Part shown: positions 1-6,179 of the stretch, one piece after another
How the letters are laid out: the number at the start of each line of letters is the position of its first letter
How positions within the stretch are numbered: position 1 is the stretch's first letter
Origin: Thermoflexales bacterium
GTDB lineage: Bacteria > Chloroflexota > Anaerolineae > B4-G1 > SLSP01
Direction of reading: 5' to 3'
Assembly: GCA_007130345.1 (NCBI GenBank)
Contig: SLSP01000260.1
Span: 1 to 9,585 of the forward strand
Length of the DNA: 9,585 bases
Notes under the pieces: generated by a model
The model's input: only the letters and a program-made list of their open reading frames with translations
What the model was told of the DNA's origin: nothing
The model's database searches: none
Program-made: the position numbers and the translations under genes

Positions 1-2
1 CG

Positions 3-611
3 CTGGAGGAGTATCCCCGCGCGATGCTGCGCCGTCAGATGGGCATCGTGGAGCAGGAGCCGTTCCTCTTCTCCCGCACCATCCGCGAGAACATCGCCTA
101 CGGCGCGGGGCGCGAGGTGACGCAGGAGGAGGTCGAGGCGGCAGCCCAGGCGGCGGCCATCCACGACATCATCCTCACCTTCCCGGAGGGATACGATACC
201 CTGGTCGGCGAGAAGGGCGTGACGCTTTCGGGCGGCCAGCGCCAGCGCGTGGCGATTGCGCGCGCGATTCTCAAGGACCCGCGCATCCTGGTGCTGGATG
301 ACGCCACCTCGTCGGTGGACACTGAGACCGAGGCGCAGATTCGCGCCGCGTTGGAGCGGCTGATGGAAGGGCGCACGACGTTTATCATCGCGCACCGCAT
401 CCAGACGGTGATGATCGCCGACGTGATTCTGGTGCTCGATAAGGGGCGCATCATCCAAGCGGGCCAGCACATCGACCTGATTCGCCAAGACGGATTGTAC
501 CGGGAGATTTACGAGATTCAATCCCGCATCGAGGACGAAATCGCCGAGGAAGTGCTGGATGAGGCAGAAGAGGAATTCGAAGCGGAAATCCGCGAGTTCG
601 CGCTGGCGTAA
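3..611 (+). CDS. ABC exporter subunit, C-terminal nucleotide-binding domain (5' truncated by window edge)
   Basis: This is the end of an ATP-binding domain of a multidrug/lipid-type ABC exporter; the reading frame is open from base 3, so the start, membrane domain and Walker A lie outside the window. Visible in order: the Q-loop (IVEQ, near base 54), the signature LSGGQRQR (225-248), the Walker B strand ILVLDD (about 285-302), the D-loop region SSVD and the H-loop IIAHR. The residue after the Walker B Asp, normally the catalytic Glu, is Asp (codon 300-302), which marks a degenerate ATP site. The C-terminus is an unusually acidic, probably helical tail (about 30 residues rich in Glu/Asp). The next gene encodes a full exporter half-transporter with complementary defects, so this is most likely the other half of a heterodimer. 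The ABC exporter assignment is firm; the substrate is unknown. Confidence 0.93.
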   Translation: MEEYPRAMLRRQMGIVEQEPFLFSRTIRENIAYGAGREVTQEEVEAAAQAAAIHDIILTFPEGYDTLVGEKGVTLSGGQRQRVAIARAILKDPRILVLDDATSSVDTETEAQIRAALERLMEGRTTFIIAHRIQTVMIADVILVLDKGRIIQAGQHIDLIRQDGLYREIYEIQSRIEDEIAEEVLDEAEEEFEAEIREFALA

Positions 612-618
612 ACAACAA

Positions 619-668
619 GTATTGCGTAGTGCGTATTCCGTATTTACGCATTACGCATTACGCAATAC
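619..668. repeat. 50-bp near-perfect palindrome built of heptamer repeats
   Basis: The gap between the two exporter genes (612-707) is AT-rich and mostly filled by one palindrome centred at 643/644. The outer arms 619-635 and 652-668 pair over 17 positions with a single G-T (629/658), and CGTA/TACG (639-642, 645-648) pairs again at the centre; 636/651 and 638/649 are mismatched. The right half reads as four tandem copies of ATTACGC-like heptamers (643-670) and the left half as about three copies of the inverse unit (624-644). No T-run follows, so it does not look like a classical terminator. In RNA it would form a long hairpin just before the next ribosome binding site and could tune the ratio of the two subunits or stabilise mRNA ends; that role is inference. 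Confidence 0.85.
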
Positions 669-707
669 GCAGTAGAATTATTTCTCTCACATAACATTGA
701 GGCTACT

Positions 708-2543
708 ATGGCAGACCATTACGAATTTGAAGAAGAAGAATTTAATACGCAGTTCAACGGGCGCGTGGTGTTGCGCATCCTGGAACAGGTCAAGCCCTAT
801 TGGTACTGGGTGCTCGGCTTCATCCTGATGATTGCCGGCACGTCCACGATGGACTCCTACTTCACCTATTTGGGCAAGCGCATCGTCGATGAGGGCATCC
901 TGGCGGGCGACCGCGCGATGCTGACGCGGCTGTTGACGACCTACGGCGGGCTGGCGGTGCTGCAAGCCATCACCGTCTTCGGCTTCATCTACCTGGCGGG
1001 CGTGCTCGGCGAGCGCGTGCAGTACGACCTGCGCCGCAAGCTCTTCAATCACCTGCAAAAACTCTCGTTCGCCTACTTCGACAAGACTCCCGTGGGCTGG
1101 ATCATCTCGCGGGTCACGTCCGACGCCAACCGCATCGCCGAGTTGGTGACGTGGGGCCTGGTGGACATCACCTGGTCGTCGCTCAACATCATCACCTCGC
1201 TCACCTTTATGGCGATCATCAACTGGCGGCTGGCGCTCATCGTCGCCGCGCTGATTCCGGTGATGGCCTGGATCGCGTTCTGGTTCAAGCAGCGCATCCT
1301 GGTGCAGTTTCGCCGGGTGCGCAAGCTCAACTCGAAGGTCACGGGCGCGTACAACGAGAGCATCACGGGCGTGCGCGTGGTCAAGGCGCTGGTTCACGAG
1401 AAAGAAGACCTGGCCGCGTTCAGCGAGAAGACCTCCGAGATGTACGACGCGGCGTATCGGGCGGCGTGGCTGTCGGCCCTGTTCCTGCCCATCGTCCAGG
1501 TGATCGGTTCGCTCGGTGTGGGAGCCGTCATCTGGTACGGCGGCTTCCAGAGCGAGGTGGGCGGTATCACCATCGGCGGCATCCAGGCGTTCCTCGCCTA
1601 TCTCACCTTCATCATGTGGCCGATTCAGGATATGGCCCGCATCTACGCCGAGATGCAGCGGACGGTGGCCTCGGCGGAGCGTGTCTTCTCGCTCATCGAC
1701 GCCGACCCCGACGTGATTGACCGCGAGGGCGCTATCGATCCCGGCGACATCGCCGGCGAGATCGCGTTCGAGGGCGTGACCTTCCGCTACGAGGAGGGCA
1801 AGGACGTGCTCAAGGACTTCAACCTCCACGTCCAGCCCGGCGAGCGGATCGCCGTGGTCGGGCCGACGGGCGGCGGGAAGTCCACCATCGTCAACCTCAT
1901 CTGCCGCTTCTACGAACCGACCGAGGGCGTCGTCCGCATCGACGGGCGCGACTACACCGAACTGACGCAGCGCGCCATCCAATCGCGGGTGGGCATGGTC
2001 TTGCAAGCGCCGCATCTGTTCTCTGGCACCATCCGCGAGAACATCCGCTACGGGCGACTCGACGCCACCGACGCGGAGGTGGAGGAGGCGGCGAAGATCG
2101 CGCACGCGCACGACTTCATCGCCGGGATGGAGAAGGGGTACGACGAGGACGTGGGCGAGGGCGGCAACCTGCTTTCGGTGGGGCAGAAGCAGCTCGTGAG
2201 CATCGCGCGGGCTGTGCTGGCCGACCCCGACATCATGATCCTCGACGAGGCGACCAGTTCAGTGGACACGATGACCGAGGCGCTGCTCCAGCGGGGGATG
2301 GAGGCCATCATGGAAGGGCGGACGAGCTTCGTCATCGCGCACCGGCTCTCCACCATCAAGCGCGCCGACCGCATCCTGGTCATCAAGGACGGCCAGATCG
2401 ACGAGATGGGCACGCACCGCGAGCTGATCCGCGCGCGTGGGCATTACTACGACCTCTACACGCGCCAGTTCCGCCACGACCGTGAAGCGGCCTACGGCGT
2501 CCACACGGCGTTGGGGGCGCGGGCGGCGGCGGCGGCGAGTTAG
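708..2543 (+). CDS. ABC exporter half-transporter (membrane domain + ATPase), heterodimer partner
   Basis: A 611-residue complete half-transporter of the type IV (exporter) fold. An acidic N-terminus (residues 4-12) precedes about six membrane helices (roughly 31-53, 74-98, 150-168, 171-192, 254-276, 283-305) and an ATPase domain (about 350-585). Motifs: Walker A GPTGGGKST 385-393, Q-loop Q433, signature LSVGQ 489-493 (normally LSGGQ), Walker B ILDE with catalytic Glu514, H-loop His545. GAGG at 699-702, five bases before the ATG, supports the start. The altered signature together with an intact Glu mirrors the upstream gene, which has LSGGQ but Asp in Walker B. The pair therefore resembles heterodimeric exporters such as TM287/288 or BmrCD. 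The last ~25 residues are Ala/Arg-rich and low in complexity. Substrate (drug, lipid or peptide) cannot be read from sequence. Two terminators follow directly. Confidence 0.96.
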   Translation: MADHYEFEEEEFNTQFNGRVVLRILEQVKPYWYWVLGFILMIAGTSTMDSYFTYLGKRIVDEGILAGDRAMLTRLLTTYGGLAVLQAITVFGFIYLAGVLGERVQYDLRRKLFNHLQKLSFAYFDKTPVGWIISRVTSDANRIAELVTWGLVDITWSSLNIITSLTFMAIINWRLALIVAALIPVMAWIAFWFKQRILVQFRRVRKLNSKVTGAYNESITGVRVVKALVHEKEDLAAFSEKTSEMYDAAYRAAWLSALFLPIVQVIGSLGVGAVIWYGGFQSEVGGITIGGIQAFLAYLTFIMWPIQDMARIYAEMQRTVASAERVFSLIDADPDVIDREGAIDPGDIAGEIAFEGVTFRYEEGKDVLKDFNLHVQPGERIAVVGPTGGGKSTIVNLICRFYEPTEGVVRIDGRDYTELTQRAIQSRVGMVLQAPHLFSGTIRENIRYGRLDATDAEVEEAAKIAHAHDFIAGMEKGYDEDVGEGGNLLSVGQKQLVSIARAVLADPDIMILDEATSSVDTMTEALLQRGMEAIMEGRTSFVIAHRLSTIKRADRILVIKDGQIDEMGTHRELIRARGHYYDLYTRQFRHDREAAYGVHTALGARAAAAAS

Positions 2544-2561
2544 CGGACTCACGCATAGCAC

Positions 2562-2590
2562 GAGGGGTGGCTTGAGCCGCCCCTCTTTTT
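2562..2590 (+). terminator. Intrinsic terminator of the exporter operon
   Basis: A 10-bp GC-rich stem (2562-2571 with 2576-2585, one G-T pair) closes a TTGA tetraloop and is followed at once by five T (2586-2590). It begins 18 bases after the stop codon of the exporter gene. On the opposite strand no T-run follows the stem, so it acts on the + strand only. Confidence 0.93.
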
Positions 2591-2598
2591 GGATTGCC

Positions 2599-2643
2599 AA
2601 AATAGACCTGTCAGGTTTCTAAAACCTGACAGGTCTGGTTTTT
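2599..2643. terminator. Bidirectional terminator / nested palindrome between convergent operons
   Basis: A perfect 15-bp inverted repeat (2604-2618 and 2622-2636) encloses a 3-nt loop. It is followed on the + strand by GG and five T (2639-2643), and on the - strand by ATTTT (complement of 2599-2603). It lies between the + strand exporter and the - strand permease, whose stop is at 2656, so it can terminate both. Each arm is itself an 11-bp palindrome with one central base (ACCTGTCAGGT 2606-2616, ACCTGACAGGT 2624-2634). An ordinary terminator does not need this, and it suggests a dispersed repeat family or a protein-binding site. Confidence 0.85.
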
Positions 2644-2655
2644 AAGCCCCCTTGC

Positions 2656-3993
2656 TCACTCATACTTCAACGCGATGAGCGGTTCCAGCCGGGCGGCGCG
2701 TCGCGCGGGATAGGTTCCGGCGACCACGCCCACCAGCCCGGCGAAGCTCACCGCGAAGAGCGGCAGCCACGGCGGGACGTGAGCGGATGTCGAGGGCAGG
2801 CCCGCCAGCCGGATCGAACCGCCCAGACGCATCAGCGCGACGAGCAGCCCCCCCGTGAGGACGCCGCCCGCGCCGCCAAGCGCGCCGATTCCGGCGGATT
2901 CCGCCAGGAAGATGAGCGTCACGTCGCGGTGTGTTGCGCCGAGGGCCTTCATCAGGCCGATTTCGTGCGTGCGCTCGTGGATCGCCATCTGCATCGTGTT
3001 GGAGATGCCGAACGCGGCCACCAGCAGCGCCAGCGCGCCGACGCCGCCCAGGAAGAGTTGCAGCGTCGTGAAGAACCCGGCCCACTCCTCCAACTGTTGC
3101 CGCTCTGTGTAGACGGGGAAGCCCAACTCGGCGAGCGCGGCTTCGACCGCCACCGTGCTCCCCAAATCCGCCGCCTGGATGATGACGCCGCTGTAGCCCT
3201 GGCGAGCCGGATCGCGGCGCTGTCCGGCGCGGCCCGCGTGCATCCAGGTGTTGAGTTCCACCACGTCGCGCTCCAGCAGAAACAGCCCGTCGTCGTACAG
3301 CCACCCGCGCGGCGCGAGGACGCCCACCACGCGCACGCGCACCTCGCGGTGTAGTTCGCGCCCCTCCGCGTCGAGCGTGGTCAGGCGCAGGGTGAGCCGC
3401 TCGCCGAGCAGGTCGGGCGCGGGCGTGCTGCGCCGTTGCGCGACGTCGCTTTGCGCGGGATCGTAGAGCGCGGCGGCGAAGTCCGCGCCGATGACGGCCT
3501 CGCCCCGGCCCCAGTCCGCCGCGCCGCGCGCCACGTCCAGCCCCATCTGGGCGAGCAGCGCCGGCTCCACGCCGCGCACGACGCTCGATCCGCGCAACGC
3601 GCCGTACTCGATCTCGGCGGCTCCCAGCAGCGTCTCGTGGACGGCGACCCAAGCCACGCCGGGCAGCGCGGCGAAGCGCTCGCGCATCGCTTCATCCACG
3701 ATAGGCTCCGCGTCCATCGGGCTGCCGCATCGGGTGGGGATGTCGGCGGAGGCCATCCCCGCCAACTCTGCGCCTTGCACCACGCGGTACGCGATGCGCG
3801 GATAGAGATGGATGGTCGTCAGGTCGCTGCCGGAGGTGAACTCAGTGGAGAGGCGCTGCAATCCGGCCCCCAACGAGATCAGCACGAGCAGCGCCGCCGT
3901 CCCGATGGTGACGCCCACCGCCGTGAGCGCCACGCGCCCGCGCGCGCGCCGCAGATTGGCCCAGACCAGGGGCAGCAAGTCCCGGAGGCTCAT
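2656..3993 (-). CDS. MacB/FtsX-type ABC transporter permease (second of the pair)
   Basis: A 445-residue permease of the MacB/LolCE (type VII, mechanotransmission) class. It has an N-terminal membrane helix (about 21-44), a large extracytoplasmic domain (about 45-305), then three helices (about 309-335, 359-388, 408-428). Family marks are the segment RTHEIGLMKALGATHRDV after helix 2 (the cytoplasmic coupling region) and the C-terminal YPARRAARLEPLIALKYE. The extracytoplasmic domain contains LNTW followed by RRDPARQG (residues 247-266), also found in the neighbouring permease. The start ATG (3993-3991) overlaps the stop TGA of the upstream permease (ATGA overlap), implying translational coupling and roughly equal synthesis. 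It is the last gene of the - strand operon, just before a bidirectional terminator. It probably pairs with the other permease and the LolD-like ATPase at 8277-8963. Substrate unknown. Confidence 0.93.
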   Translation of the reverse strand: MSLRDLLPLVWANLRRARGRVALTAVGVTIGTAALLVLISLGAGLQRLSTEFTSGSDLTTIHLYPRIAYRVVQGAELAGMASADIPTRCGSPMDAEPIVDEAMRERFAALPGVAWVAVHETLLGAAEIEYGALRGSSVVRGVEPALLAQMGLDVARGAADWGRGEAVIGADFAAALYDPAQSDVAQRRSTPAPDLLGERLTLRLTTLDAEGRELHREVRVRVVGVLAPRGWLYDDGLFLLERDVVELNTWMHAGRAGQRRDPARQGYSGVIIQAADLGSTVAVEAALAELGFPVYTERQQLEEWAGFFTTLQLFLGGVGALALLVAAFGISNTMQMAIHERTHEIGLMKALGATHRDVTLIFLAESAGIGALGGAGGVLTGGLLVALMRLGGSIRLAGLPSTSAHVPPWLPLFAVSFAGLVGVVAGTYPARRAARLEPLIALKYE

Positions 3994-5261
3994 CCCAACT
4001 TCAACGCCGCAATCGGGCGCATCTGCGCGGCGCGGTGAGCCGGATAGATGCCGGAGGCGACGCCGATGAGGACGGCGAAGCCGATGCCGAAGAGGGGCAA
4101 CCAGAGGGGCGTGAAGGCGTGCAAGGCGACGCCCGCGCCGAACATGCGCTCCGTCAGGCCGCTATCGCCGCCGAGCAGGTTGATTAGCCCGTTGATGCCC
4201 ATCCCCACGCTCACGCCGCCCACGCCGCCGAGCAGGCCGATGCAGCCTGCCTCGCTCAAGAAGACGGCCATCACGTCGCGGTGCGTCGCGCCGAGGGCCT
4301 TCATCAGGCCGATTTCGCGCGTGCGCTCGATGATCGCCATCAGCATGGTGTTGGCGATGCTGAACGCCGCCACCAGCAGCGAGATCGCCGCGATGCCGCC
4401 GAGCAGGGCCTGCAACTCCGTGAAATACGCGCCCAGGCTCTCGGCCTGCTCCCGCTCGGAGAAGACGTTGAGGCCCCACGCGAGCAGTTGGCCCTCTATC
4501 GCCGCGATTTGGCGCACGTCGCCCACCTTGACCAGCACTTCGGGATGGCCCTGGCGGGTCGGGTCGCGGCGCTGGGCGAAGTACCAGGTGTTGAGCGCGA
4601 GCGCCTCGCGGTGGGGGAGGTAGATGGCGAAGTCGTAGGCGCTACCGCGCGGCGCGAGGACGCCGCTCACCTCCACGCGGACGGCGCGCTCGACGGGGGC
4701 ACCGTCCGCGCTGTTGCGGGCGAGGTAGAGCGTGAGCGTCTCGCCGACCAGGTCGGGCGGCGTATTCTCCCGTTCGCGCGGGCCGAGGGTGCGGCCCAGG
4801 GTCTCCGGGACACGCGCGCCCAGGAGCGCCTGCCCGCGCTGCATATCGAGCGCGCCGGACGCGGCCTCGAAGTCCAGCGCCGCGAAGTCCGCCGCATCCA
4901 CGCCCATCACGCGGACGGCGCGGGAACACATCTGGCCCGCCTCCACGTCGAGGGGCGCGCTCACCAACTCGAAGGGGATGACGGCCTCCACGCCGGGCAA
5001 CGCCTCGATGCGCGCCAGCAGCGCCGCGTCGAGGAGGGGCCGCGTCGCGCCGCCGGTCATGTCGCTGCCGCCGGTGAGACGGATTTCCTGCGCCGCGCTG
5101 CCGAGTTGTCGCAACGCTTGCCGCTGCAACCCCGCGCCGAGCGAAATCAGCACCACCACCGCCGCCGTCCCCACCACCACGCCGAGGGCCGTCAGCAGCA
5201 CGCGGCCCCGCATCCGGCGCAGATTGCCCCACACGAGCGCGAGCAGGTCGGGGAAGGTCAT
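3990..5261 (-). CDS. MacB/FtsX-type ABC transporter permease (first of the pair)
   Basis: A 423-residue paralogue of the downstream permease with the same layout: membrane helix about 21-44, extracytoplasmic domain about 45-280, helices about 283-310, 329-362 and 385-405. The N-terminal segment (WGNLRRMRGRVLLTALGVVV) and the coupling segment (RTREIGLMKALGATHRDV, about 313-330) closely match the partner; the two genes share an identical 30-base stretch over the latter (4288-4317 and 2936-2965). Both carry LNTW...RRDPxRQG (here 223-238) in the outer domain. The gene starts 18 bases after the stop of the hydrolase-like gene; a short AGG lies upstream. No MacB-type ATPase domain is fused, so an ATPase must come from elsewhere, and the one at 8277-8963 is the obvious candidate. 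A MacB/LolCE-like role in export or envelope signalling is family knowledge; the substrate is not known. Confidence 0.93.
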   Translation of the reverse strand: MTFPDLLALVWGNLRRMRGRVLLTALGVVVGTAAVVVLISLGAGLQRQALRQLGSAAQEIRLTGGSDMTGGATRPLLDAALLARIEALPGVEAVIPFELVSAPLDVEAGQMCSRAVRVMGVDAADFAALDFEAASGALDMQRGQALLGARVPETLGRTLGPRERENTPPDLVGETLTLYLARNSADGAPVERAVRVEVSGVLAPRGSAYDFAIYLPHREALALNTWYFAQRRDPTRQGHPEVLVKVGDVRQIAAIEGQLLAWGLNVFSEREQAESLGAYFTELQALLGGIAAISLLVAAFSIANTMLMAIIERTREIGLMKALGATHRDVMAVFLSEAGCIGLLGGVGGVSVGMGINGLINLLGGDSGLTERMFGAGVALHAFTPLWLPLFGIGFAVLIGVASGIYPAHRAAQMRPIAALKLG

Positions 5262-5279
5262 CGCGCGCGCCTGGTCGCG

Positions 5280-6068
5280 TTACGCCAGCCGCCCCAAGAA
5301 AGCATCCGCCTGGGCGCGGAAAATCTCCGGGGCCGTCCACAGCAGGGGATGCTGATCGCCGTAGCGATGCCCGGAGCGACTGGCGAGATGGACGCTGCAA
5401 TCGGGGATGCGCTGCGCCAGGCGGGCGTAGTCGGCGGCGAGGCCCGGCAGCACGTCGTCCTGGAGGTTGCCCGTCAGCAAGACCGGCGCGGTGATGGCCT
5501 GCGCGACGCCGTCCGGCAGCGCGTACCCGCCGTGATCGGCCAGGCGGCGCAGGAAGGCCGTGTCCGCATCCACCACCGCGCGCCAATCCTCTCCGTGCTG
5601 GCGTTCCAGCCAGGGAACCCGGCGTATGTAGTAATGCTCGCGTTTGTCCAGCGCGCGATGCAGGGCGCGGCTATCCATCGCCGTCAGGAAGCTATCGGCC
5701 ACCACGCCCCGCGCAGTGAGCTGATGCAGGCGCGCCTGTTTCCCGGCGAAGTGCAGAGCGGCCCACGCGCCGAAGCCTGAGCCAAGCACAAAGCACTGCT
5801 CGATTTGCAATGCCAGCAGCAGGTGGCAGGCGAGATCGGCGCGGTAGTTCCACAGGTCGTACTCGCGCTCGTCTTGATAGCGGATGTCCCGCGTGGATTG
5901 CCCGGCGCCGGGATAGTCGAAACTCACGACGCGAAACCGGTCAGAGAAATGCGCGATCTCGGCTTCATACGCCCCGGTCGCGTGCAGGTTGTCCGCGAAG
6001 AGCAGCAACGCTTCGCCGCTGCCCTGGTCGATGTAGTGGATGTCTTGTCCTAAGTCAAGGGTAGGCAT
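5280..6068 (-). CDS. Alpha/beta-hydrolase-fold protein lacking the nucleophile Ser (predicted pseudo-enzyme)
   Basis: A 262-residue protein with no signal peptide, so cytoplasmic. The fold is recognised by DYPGAGQST (residues 51-59, the family's DxPGxGxS), the elbow region VLGSGFGAWAAL (94-105), PVLLTG before the acid loop (195-200) and a late His in SGH (234). At the nucleophile elbow the usual G-x-S-x-G is G96-S97-G98-F99-G100: the nucleophile position is Gly98 (codon GGC, bases 5777-5775). The usual HG oxyanion segment near residue 26 is also absent (ADN). Asp204 or Asp205 and His234 could be the remaining triad members. Hydrolysis by the usual mechanism is therefore unlikely; a binding, scaffold or regulatory role is inferred. 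The start is supported by GAGGAG (complement of 6075-6080), six bases before the ATG. It lies 18 bp upstream of the permeases and is co-directional with them. Confidence 0.85.
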   Translation of the reverse strand: MPTLDLGQDIHYIDQGSGEALLLFADNLHATGAYEAEIAHFSDRFRVVSFDYPGAGQSTRDIRYQDEREYDLWNYRADLACHLLLALQIEQCFVLGSGFGAWAALHFAGKQARLHQLTARGVVADSFLTAMDSRALHRALDKREHYYIRRVPWLERQHGEDWRAVVDADTAFLRRLADHGGYALPDGVAQAITAPVLLTGNLQDDVLPGLAADYARLAQRIPDCSVHLASRSGHRYGDQHPLLWTAPEIFRAQADAFLGRLA

Positions 6069-6085
6069 GGTTTTCTCCTCAGAAA

Positions 6086-6120
6086 ATCGTGATCGTAATC
6101 GTAATTCGTAATCGTAATCG
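6086..6120. repeat. Tandem ATCGTA hexamer array
   Basis: About six copies of ATCGTA-like units (one extended to ATTCGTA, the last incomplete) run from 6086 to 6120, a few bases upstream of the ribosome binding site of the hydrolase-like gene on the - strand. Together with the heptamer array next to it, it fills most of the 111-bp gap 6069-6179. No coding potential; such short tandem repeats are common in intergenic DNA of some filamentous bacteria (general knowledge). Confidence 0.8.
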
Positions 6121-6132
6121 AGGGCTTGGGAA

Positions 6133-6159
6133 GACGTGAAACGTCAAACGTCAAACGTC
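6133..6159. repeat. Tandem AAACGTC heptamer array
   Basis: Three exact copies of AAACGTC (6139-6159) follow a degenerate copy (6133-6138); the first copies also form GACGT/ACGTC as a small hairpin. Read on the - strand, each exact unit gives TTTGACG, which contains a TTGACG hexamer resembling a sigma-70 -35 box, upstream of the hydrolase-like gene. A weak -10-like TACGAT lies downstream, inside the hexamer array. Promoter function is possible but not established. Confidence 0.75.
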
Positions 6160-6179
6160 AAAACTCCAGTTTTCATTCT

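Noticed and set aside
687..2111. A 474-codon open frame on the - strand opposite the exporter gene
   Set aside because: It is antisense to a well-supported ABC gene, has a low-complexity Asp/His/Arg/Val-rich translation typical of GC-rich shadow frames, and runs through the upstream palindrome.
4281..5780. A 499-codon open frame on the + strand
   Set aside because: It crosses two real - strand genes and their spacer, with an Arg/Ala/Glu-rich translation and no recognisable domain or ribosome binding site.
6086..6159. CRISPR-like array
   Set aside because: Units are 6-7 bases with no spacers, and no cas gene is nearby.
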